Assembly (NCBI GenBank): GCA_023150835.1
Contig: JAKLKB010000169.1
Coordinates: 1-11,593 of the forward strand
Origin: Myxococcota bacterium
Lineage (GTDB): Bacteria > Myxococcota_C > UBA6777
Length of the DNA: 11,593 nucleotides
Direction of reading: 5' to 3'
Shown here: one piece after another, positions 7,412-11,593 of the stretch
Layout: every line of letters begins with the position of its first letter
How positions within the stretch are numbered: the first letter of the stretch is position 1
Notes under the pieces: generated by a model
Database searches by the model: none
Told to the model about the DNA's origin: nothing
What the model saw: the letters and a program-made list of their open reading frames with translations, nothing else
Position numbers and translations under genes: made by a program

Positions 7412-7888
7412 CTATTTTTTGCGACGCCGAAAATAAAGCTGCGGGATGCCTTTGGCGTCTTTGCAGTTCAGGTGCTCGCCTTCTCGCAAGCAAAACAGCG
7501 TTTTTTTGCCGCGTTTGTCTTTGGGCGGGCCGATCACGAGGTGCGCACCGTCGATCTTCCATTCCATCTCGTCGGTCTTGCTTTTTGGTTTTTCTGTAAA
7601 CGGGTTGACGGCTTTGGATTCAAGGATCGCGACTTTCTTCGGAGAGAAGCGCAAAGTCAGTTTGACGCGCATCTTTTGGATGGAGGCGATCATGCGCTTG
7701 ATCATCGGTTGCGCATTCGCTGGCAGCTTTGCAAAACGTGGCTTGAGTGTTTCCAAAAGCCGCTCTCTGTCTAGCGTATAACGCTCTTCTTTTTGATCGC
7801 TCGGTGCTTTGGGCTTTGTTTTGTTGTCTCCGCCGTTCCACAAAAACGGAACGAATGCCAACAAGATCAAACACTCACGCAAACGCAT
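7412..7888 (-). CDS. Small exported protein, paralogue of the adjacent lipoprotein
   Basis: The 158-residue product starts at ATG 7888, supported by AAGGAG 7 nt upstream. The frame is open to 8104, but the extra 72 residues overlap the TetR gene and look non-coding. Residues 7-17 are hydrophobic, a short export signal ending FLWNGGDNK. No lipobox Cys is present, unlike the paralogue, so it may be cleaved differently or stay membrane-anchored. The rest has RYTLDRERLLETLKPRF, a helical stretch, RVKLTLRFSPKKVAILESKAVNP, DEMEWKIDGAHLVIGPP, Cys in LFCLREGEHLNC, and LYFRRRKK at the end. It is very Lys/Arg-rich. It follows the TetR gene by 112 bp and precedes the lipoprotein by 13 bp, so it may be in the TetR transcript. 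No enzymatic motif is seen. Confidence 0.75.
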   Translation of the reverse strand: MRLRECLILLAFVPFLWNGGDNKTKPKAPSDQKEERYTLDRERLLETLKPRFAKLPANAQPMIKRMIASIQKMRVKLTLRFSPKKVAILESKAVNPFTEKPKSKTDEMEWKIDGAHLVIGPPKDKRGKKTLFCLREGEHLNCKDAKGIPQLYFRRRKK

Positions 7889-8000
7889 TCTCAACTCCTT
7901 CGGGGTATTCGACTTTTCCCTTGCCTTTGCTTTGTACCGCCGTGACGCGGACGACTCTCTGTTGTGCGGCCTTTTGCAAGATGCACAAACAAGCCCTTCT

Positions 8001-8612
8001 TCACAAGCCCCCACTTGCTCGGTAGCCCCGTAAAGATTGCTCGAACAGTCGCAAAAACATCTCCACAAAATGTTCCACAGGCTCCATCCCCTCGCGCAAT
8101 CCAAAGATCAATGCCAACTGATAATGCGACCACACCCCCATACAGGCCAAGCCGATATCCAAGTCCTCTCGTAGCCGACCTTGCGCACGTTCTTGTTCCA
8201 ATAAGCCCGCCACCCAGTCCAAAAAGCCCGCTGCTTGGACCGCCATGCGCTCTCCCCATTCACCTTGCAAAAAAAACACGTGCTGCACCAACGTCCGCGA
8301 AAGTGACGGATTCTCCGCATAACGTGTAAACAAACAACGCATCATGTGCTCCAGTTGGGACTCTATCTTGGCCGTCCGATCGAGGCTTGCATACGCAACC
8401 TCCATCGTCTCCTCTATAAACTCGTAAAAGATCGCCGCCAGCAAAGAAGGCTTGTCTGGAAAGTGCGCAAACACCGTCCCCGTCGCAACCCCCGCATGTT
8501 GCGCCAATTGCCGCATCGTCGTCTCTTCGTACCCACGCTCTACAAACAACGCCCGCGCTGACGACAACAACGTCGCTCGCGTCTCTTCTTTTTGTTGCTC
8601 TCGCTTGCCCAA
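8001..8612 (-). CDS. TetR-family transcriptional regulator
   Basis: A cytoplasmic dimeric DNA-binding repressor in known family members. The N-terminal domain is standard TetR: EETRATLLSSARALFVERGYEE (helix 1), TTMRQLAQHAGVATGTVFAHF (helix-turn-helix), then PDKPSLLAAIFYEF. The C-terminal part is helical and variable, as expected for ligand binding. No ATG exists near the start. TTG 8648 (215 aa) has no ribosome-binding site and lies inside the predicted operator; TTG 8612 (203 aa) has AAAGG 9 nt upstream and leaves about 11 residues before helix 1, normal for the family. I therefore prefer 8612. The gene probably regulates itself through the inverted repeat at 8641-8668 and the enzyme gene at 3565 through related repeats. 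The ligand is unknown. Confidence 0.93.
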   Translation of the reverse strand: MGKREQQKEETRATLLSSARALFVERGYEETTMRQLAQHAGVATGTVFAHFPDKPSLLAAIFYEFIEETMEVAYASLDRTAKIESQLEHMMRCLFTRYAENPSLSRTLVQHVFFLQGEWGERMAVQAAGFLDWVAGLLEQERAQGRLREDLDIGLACMGVWSHYQLALIFGLREGMEPVEHFVEMFLRLFEQSLRGYRASGGL

Positions 8613-8640
8613 TCTGTCTCGCCTTTCTTCTTGTGTGAAC

Positions 8641-8668
8641 TTGTTCAATGAGTTTGATCAATGAACAA
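8641..8668. promoter_or_regulatory. Inverted-repeat operator in front of the TetR gene
   Basis: TTGTTCAATGA, 6 bp, TCAATGAACAA: 11-bp arms with one mismatch. The left half, TGTTCAATGAG, is identical to 3496-3506, and the following 13 bp (TTTGATCAATGAA against CTTGTTCACTAAG) also align partly. The site lies just downstream of the predicted promoter at 8712-8684, the usual arrangement for autorepression by a TetR protein. Confidence 0.65.
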
Positions 8669-8683
8669 GGTCAGCCCACGCAA

Positions 8684-8712
8684 AAGATAGCGCGCAGCCT
8701 CCAAAAAGCCAA
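8684..8712 (-). promoter_or_regulatory. Candidate promoter of the TetR gene
   Basis: Read leftward: TTGGCT (8712-8707), 17 bp, TATCTT (8689-8684), each matching 4 of 6 consensus bases. The predicted start is near 8677, placing the inverted repeat at about +10 to +37 and leaving a leader of about 65 nt to TTG 8612. If correct, TTG 8648 would have only a short leader lacking a ribosome-binding site. Confidence 0.4.
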
Positions 8713-8883
8713 AGAAAAAAGCGAGAAACATGGCGAAAGGTGAGCGGATCCACAAAGGAAAAGTATGTAGGAATGCGTTATGGGGGGGATTTTTGTTCAC
8801 TGCGCCACTTCGATTCACAGTCGTGTCGTTTGAATAGGCGTGAAAACACGGGGGTTTTTGAAACAGTGTCGATCCGAAGTGAG

Positions 8884-8909
8884 AGAGGCGGAGAGGCAGG
8901 AGAGGCGGG
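8884..8909 (+). repeat. Short tandem repeat, AGAGGC(G/A)GG x3
   Basis: AGAGGCGG, AGAGGCAGG and AGAGGCGGG lie end to end. A minor purine-rich microsatellite of the same period as the large array 250 bp downstream but of different sequence. Confidence 0.7.
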
Positions 8910-9070
8910 TATGTCCGCTTGCGGGGGGATGGTTGTACGAAATCCGTTCATTGTGTGATCGTAAAGACGTAGGGGCAGACAGGTGTGCATTTGATCCGAC
9001 GAATTGGACGTCTTTTTACGAAGAATTTGATTTTATTGAAAAAAATGGCGGCACGTCGTTTGACCCTCAC

Positions 9071-9105
9071 CCCCATAGGCGTTAGGTGAAGCCACAGCTG
9101 GCCCC
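9071..9105 (+). repeat. Dispersed repeat, left part
   Basis: CCCCATAGGCGTTAGGTGAA at 9071-9090 matches 11454-11473 with one difference, and the likeness continues weakly to TGGCCCC. This equals the left third of the fuller element at 11454-11579; the right part of that element recurs at 9698-9769. It is preceded by TGACCCTCACCCC, also found at 9964. Confidence 0.75.
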
Positions 9106-9160
9106 TCTTACATGGGTACAAAACGCGGGCATCACGCAGAGGATATCGAAAAGAAGAGTC

Positions 9161-9552
9161 CACGGAAAGCACGGAAAGCACGGAAAGTACGGAAAGTACG
9201 GAAAGTACGGAAAGTACGGAAAGTACGGAAAGTACGGAAAGTACGGAAAGTACGGAAAGTACGGAAAGTGCGGAAAGTGCGGAAAGTACGGAAAGTGCGG
9301 AAAATGCGGAAAGTGCGGAAAGTGCGGTAAGTACGGAAAGTGCGGAAAGTGCGGAAAGTGCGGAAAGTGCGGAAAGTGCGGAAAGTACGGAAAGTACGGA
9401 AAGTACGGAAAGTACGGAAAGTACGGAAAGTGCGGAAAGTACGGAAAGTACGGAAAGTACGGAAAGTACGGAAAATACGGAAAGTACGGAAAGTACGGAA
9501 AGTACGGAAAGTACGGAAAGTACGGAAAGTGCGGAAAGTGCGGAAAGTACGG
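9161..9552 (+). repeat. Minisatellite: 43 tandem copies of a 9-bp unit
   Basis: Read as 9-mers xxCGGAAAG, 43 units fill 9161-9547 and a partial unit follows to 9552. Variation is almost confined to the first two bases: CA in units 1-3, TA in 26 units, TG in 14. Only units 16 and 35 (GGAAAA) and 19 (GGTAAG) differ elsewhere. TG units cluster in the middle (13-14, 16-19, 21-25) and at the end (42-43), between homogeneous TA blocks, as expected from block-wise slippage or unequal exchange. Nine is a multiple of three and the unit has no stop, so all six frames stay open; one frame would encode GK(Y/C) repeats. I regard it as non-coding. Confidence 0.95.
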
Positions 9553-9576
9553 CGACGGGGTTTCTCTGTGCGCTCA

Positions 9577-9671
9577 GACTTTCTGCCTTCCTCCCCCTCG
9601 CGGCAGCAGCGAGGCTTTGCGAGCGTCGCAGGGAGAGGGGTGTCGCGAAGCGACGGAGTGAGGGTCACGCG
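9577..9671 (-). repeat. REP-like dispersed element with hairpins
   Basis: Read leftward it starts GCGTGACCCTCAC and includes CCCCTCTCCCTGCGACGCTC, closely resembling 9958-10013 in the opposite orientation. It contains the hairpin GTCGC-GAA-GCGAC (9642-9654) and a weaker CCTCG/CGAGG pair around 9597-9615. Its look matches short palindromic intergenic repeats widespread in bacterial genomes. Confidence 0.65.
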
Positions 9672-9697
9672 ATTTGTCCCCCAGTAAGAGCCAAAGA

Positions 9698-9769
9698 CCG
9701 TGAACAGGGGAGGGAGAGAAAGTCGGAGGCAGCGAGGTTTTGGTTTTCCATGCTGTAGGCTGTTTGCAC
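9698..9769 (+). repeat. Dispersed repeat, right part
   Basis: CCGTGAACAGGGGAGGGAG at 9698-9716 is identical to 11506-11524, and the match continues through AAAGTCGG, GCAGCG, GTTTT..CATG to GCTGT.TGCAC with scattered differences, about 72 bp in all. It is the right part of the element present more completely at 11454-11579. Confidence 0.85.
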
Positions 9770-9797
9770 AAGAGATCGTCTTTGCCTGCTCCAACTT

Positions 9798-9902
9798 CCC
9801 CCCGTAGGGGGGATTGAGGGGGGATTGAGGGGGGATTGAGGGGGGATTGAGGGGGGATTGAGGGGGGATTGAGGGGGGATTGAGGGGGGATTGAGGGGGG
9901 GG
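9798..9902 (+). repeat. G6-tract array: 8 tandem copies of GGGGGGATTGA, preceded by a C6/G6 hairpin
   Basis: Eight 11-bp units fill 9807-9894 and a run of eight G follows to 9902, so nine G-tracts of at least six are separated by ATTGA. Such spacing is well suited to G-quadruplex formation on the plus strand. Immediately before it, CCCCCC (9798-9803), GTA, GGGGGG can form a hairpin with the first tract. The 11-bp period is close to one helical turn. Confidence 0.93.
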
Positions 9903-9957
9903 CGAGCAAAAGAAAAGGCGATCAAGACCGACTCGACGAGGTTTCCACCTTAACAAG

Positions 9958-10013
9958 GCGCGTATGACCCTCACCCCCCCAGCCCCCCTCTCCCTGCTGT
10001 CGCTCTTGCGAGG
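9958..10013 (+). repeat. REP-like dispersed element, inverted relative to 9577-9671
   Basis: GCGCGTATGACCCTCACC, then CCCCCCTCTCCCTGC and CGCTCTTGCGAGGA, match the element at 9577-9671 read on the other strand. The two copies bracket the G-tract array and the 9698-9769 repeat. Confidence 0.6.
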
Positions 10014-10240
10014 ATGGAGAAAAAAGCGTACGGATGGCAGAGACTTTGGCTTTGCTTTCCCCATAACGCACAGCAAACCTTGTTTGCGCTTGTGGGTCAT
10101 GGGGATGTCCGCCTTTGACAGGGGTGAGGTGCGAAACCCCGCACTGCCCGATATGATCGTTCGCAGGTTTGAACTCGAAATGAATTCGTTGGAGCAAATG
10201 CCCCGTGGCTGCCCAATCACAGGGCGTTTACAACAAACCG

Positions 10241-10261
10241 CATCGACGCTTGTGGATACGC
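10241..10261 (+). repeat. Direct repeat flanking the Cys-rich gene, first copy
   Basis: CATCGACGCTTGTGGATACG plus C. The second copy at 11279-11298 differs by one substitution and one missing base. The pair brackets the Cys-rich lipoprotein gene, about 1.04 kb apart. Confidence 0.55.
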
Positions 10262-10325
10262 TTTTGACGGATATTGTAGGAATTATGATCGCAAACCTTT
10301 GTGTACACATCACTCGGGTATCGTA

Positions 10326-10532
10326 TTATTTGCACTGGCCGTTTTGGCAGACTTGGCCAGCGGCGCAATTGGCGTTGCTTGTGCAGGGGGTGGTGTGAGG
10401 TTGGCATTGGCCATTTTGGCAGACTTGGCCAGCGGCGCAATCGGCGTCGCTTGCGCAGGGGGTGATGTGAGGTTGGCATTGGCCGTTTGAGCAGACTTGG
10501 CCAGCGGCGCAATCGGCGTTGCTTGCGCATGG
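10326..10532 (-). repeat. 72-bp in-frame tandem repeats at the 3' end of the Cys-rich gene
   Basis: Units at 10532-10461, 10460-10389 and 10388-10326 (the last shortened by the stop codon) each encode P-C-(A/T)-S-(N/D)-A-(D/N)-C-AAGQVC-x-NGQC. DNA identity is high between units, so copy number could change by slippage without breaking the frame. Confidence 0.9.
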
Positions 10533-11258
10533 CGGCGGAACAACGGGCTTGCAGGAGCCTGCTTTGCAACCTGTGCCGATGCCACATTTTTGGCCGCAAG
10601 CACCGCAATGATCGTTGTTGGTTTGGAGATCGACGCAGATCGAGCCACAACGGGTCTGACCAGACGGGCAAGTGCAGTTGTTGTCGATTACGCCGTCGCA
10701 GTCGTCATCAAGGCCGTTGCAGATCTCTGTCGAAGCTTTACAAGCGATGTCGCATTTCCCGCTGCTTTGGTTCTTGACGAAGTTTGTGTTGCATTGGCAA
10801 GTTCCGTCTTTGAGGCAAGTTCCCGCTAAGGCCGACATCTCAAGACGGTGGTTGCAGGTTTGATCTTGGCCGAATGTGCAGACAGGCTGGGTGACGGCCT
10901 TGCATTGGCCGTTTTGGCAGACTTGGCCCGTGGGGCATTCTGCGTTGCTTTGACAGGGTTTGGTGACGGCCTTGCATTGTCCGTTTTGGCAGGTTGAGCC
11001 GATGCCGCATTTGGTTGCGCAGGCACCGCAATGATCGTTGTTGGTGCGCAGATCGACACAGGCCGAGCCGCAGGAAGTGCCGCCTGTTGCAGCGCAGGGA
11101 TCGGCTTGAGCGATGCAGGTTCCATTTTGGCAGATGTATTTAACTGGGCAATCTTTACCGGTAATACATTCTTGGACGACACCACAGCCAGAAAAAGAGG
11201 TCAGCCAAAGGCAACAAACAAGGGCCAATGGAATGGGATAAAAACGCAATCGATACAT
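10326..11258 (-). CDS. Cys-rich repeat lipoprotein with Stig1-like and MopE-type motifs
   Basis: The 310-residue product starts at ATG 11258 with GGAG 8 nt upstream. Residues 10-25 are hydrophobic and end SFSGC, a lipobox with Cys25, suggesting a lipoprotein displayed in the periplasm or at the surface. Two Stig1-like modules (63-95 and 204-236) share CVDLxTNNDHCGAC..KCGIG..C..G.CK. EICNGLDDDCDGVIDNNC (178-195) is the putative metal-binding motif known from MopE-type proteins. Five copies of C-x5-C-x5-C-x-NG-x-C begin at Cys31, 102, 244, 268 and 292; the last three are tandem 24-residue units with PH(I/T)T linkers, and the protein ends inside the third. Many Cys residues imply disulfide-bonded knots outside the cytoplasm. 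Such mosaics are frequent in Myxococcota and their roles (adhesion, matrix, metal binding) are mostly unproven. It appears to be a single-gene unit. Confidence 0.88.
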   Translation of the reverse strand: MYRLRFYPIPLALVCCLWLTSFSGCGVVQECITGKDCPVKYICQNGTCIAQADPCAATGGTSCGSACVDLRTNNDHCGACATKCGIGSTCQNGQCKAVTKPCQSNAECPTGQVCQNGQCKAVTQPVCTFGQDQTCNHRLEMSALAGTCLKDGTCQCNTNFVKNQSSGKCDIACKASTEICNGLDDDCDGVIDNNCTCPSGQTRCGSICVDLQTNNDHCGACGQKCGIGTGCKAGSCKPVVPPPCASNADCAAGQVCSNGQCQPHITPCASDADCAAGQVCQNGQCQPHTTPCTSNANCAAGQVCQNGQCK

Positions 11259-11278
11259 GGTTATACTCCGATAAGGTC

Positions 11279-11298
11279 CATCGTGCTTGTGGATACGC
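11279..11298 (+). repeat. Direct repeat flanking the Cys-rich gene, second copy
   Basis: CATCGTGCTTGTGGATACGC, matching 10241-10261 apart from one substitution and one missing base. It lies 21 bp upstream of the gene's start codon, so it may also be part of the untranslated leader. Confidence 0.55.
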
Positions 11299-11453
11299 CG
11301 CTTGGGGCGTTGTGATCAGGTGAACGAATGGTCTTGCAAGATCCTTCGATCTCATTGACAAGGCAGCCCTTGAAAATCGAACCCAAAGAAAAAAAAAGAG
11401 GAGATCTGCTCCAGAGAGGAGCGAGGCAGTTTCATGGTGTTTGTGGGGCATTG

Positions 11454-11579
11454 CCCCATAGGCGTTAGGTTAAGCGCTTGTTGGCCCCCCCACCCCAGCC
11501 CTCCCCCGTGAACAGGGGAGGGAGCGAAAGTCGGAAGCAGCGGGGATTTTGTTTTTTCATGACGCACGCTGTATGCACG
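11454..11579 (+). repeat. Dispersed REP-like element, fullest copy
   Basis: The left end matches 9071-9105 and the right end (11506-11579) matches 9698-9769. The centre has CCCTCCCC, a loop CGTGAACA, then GGGGAGGG: an 8-bp perfect stem (11499-11522 region). No coding capacity. It looks like a non-autonomous or REP-type repeat present in several copies per genome. Confidence 0.8.
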
Positions 11580-11593
11580 ACGCGCAGACGCTG

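Larger units (their letters stand above)
8713..10325. other. 1.6-kb gene-free, repeat-rich interval
   Basis: No reading frame here looks like protein. The long open frames exist because the 9-bp and 11-bp tandem repeats contain no stop codons, and their products are pure repeats with low-quality flanks. The first 350 bp hold nothing recognisable apart from a small purine-rich repeat. From 9059 on come REP-like elements, the 9-bp array, the G-rich array and more REP-like sequence. From 10041 to 10325 I see nothing except one arm of a direct repeat pair. Confidence 0.7.
11259..11593. other. Non-coding stretch upstream of the Cys-rich gene
   Basis: No credible gene. It holds the leader of the Cys-rich gene, one arm of the flanking direct repeat (11279-11298), an A-rich tract (11382-11398), and a dispersed repeat from 11454. 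A TTGTCA reading leftward near 11360 resembles a -35 but has no partner -10 at good spacing. Confidence 0.6.

Noticed and set aside
7412-8104. Longer N-terminus for the small exported protein (start at 8104)
   Set aside because: The added residues overlap the TetR coding region in another frame, and ATG 7888 has a strong AAGGAG site followed by an export signal.
8740-8958. Possible small rightward genes at 8740-8958 and 8730-8837
   Set aside because: No convincing ribosome-binding site, biased low-complexity composition over the AGAGGC repeat, no recognisable domain.
9161-9552. CRISPR array
   Set aside because: The 9-bp units are contiguous without spacers and no cas gene is present.
9086-9661. 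Open frame for a 191-residue GK(Y/C)G repeat protein starting at GTG 9086
   Set aside because: The frame is open only because the 9-bp unit lacks stops. There is no ribosome-binding site, the flanks are REP-like DNA, and other frames through the array are equally open.
9132-10313. Leftward 393-residue open frame with RTF and NPPSIPPQSPL repeats
   Set aside because: It crosses both tandem arrays and two REP-like elements. The unique parts show no protein-like features and the repeats explain the openness.
9964-10398. Rightward 144-residue open frame
   Set aside because: It begins in a REP-like element and ends inside the antisense of the Cys-rich gene; no signal, motif or ribosome-binding site.

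Overview
The window reads as chromosomal DNA of a Gram-negative bacterium of roughly balanced G+C, most likely Myxococcota or a close relative of the old Deltaproteobacteria. The evidence is a Cys-rich secreted lipoprotein combining Stig1-like modules (CGACGxKCG), a MopE-type motif (EICNGLDDDCDG) and C-x5-C-x5-C-x-NG-x-C modules, plus a matrixin-type secreted protein. The lineage is inferred from protein style, not from a marker gene. No rRNA, tRNA, CRISPR array or transposase was seen.

Layout. (1) 1-1608: the last 37 codons of a rightward gene (EF-hand-like tail) run convergently into a leftward two-gene unit. That unit is a secreted protein (1608-781) followed by a matrixin-like protein (749-105) that stops before the zinc motif should appear. 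(2) 1792-3273, leftward: complete glycerol kinase glpK, with no other glycerol gene nearby. (3) 3447-8712: a possible small regulon. A promoter and three 13-bp-phased TGTTCA repeats precede a rightward 843-aa PEP-utilising enzyme with rifampicin-phosphotransferase-like architecture. It is followed by a six-helix GAP/Sap-family membrane protein. Facing these, leftward, are a TetR regulator and two small paralogous exported proteins. The TetR promoter carries an inverted repeat that shares an identical 11-mer with the enzyme's repeats. (4) 8713-10325: 1.6 kb with no credible gene but dense repeats: 43 copies of a 9-bp unit, 8 copies of an 11-bp G6 unit, and several dispersed REP-like elements. 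(5) 10326-11258, leftward: the Cys-rich lipoprotein, whose 3' end is made of 72-bp tandem repeats. (6) 11259-11593: non-coding, ending in a full-length copy of the dispersed repeat.

Working model (inference). The TetR protein senses a small molecule and releases both its own promoter and that of the PEP-utilising enzyme. That enzyme would phosphorylate the compound or a relative, and the membrane protein and small exported proteins would act at the envelope. A second theme is local tandem duplication (9-, 11-, 36-, 54- and 72-bp units), including one that duplicated a ribosome-binding site and start codon to give an ATG-TGA start-stop upstream of the membrane-protein gene.
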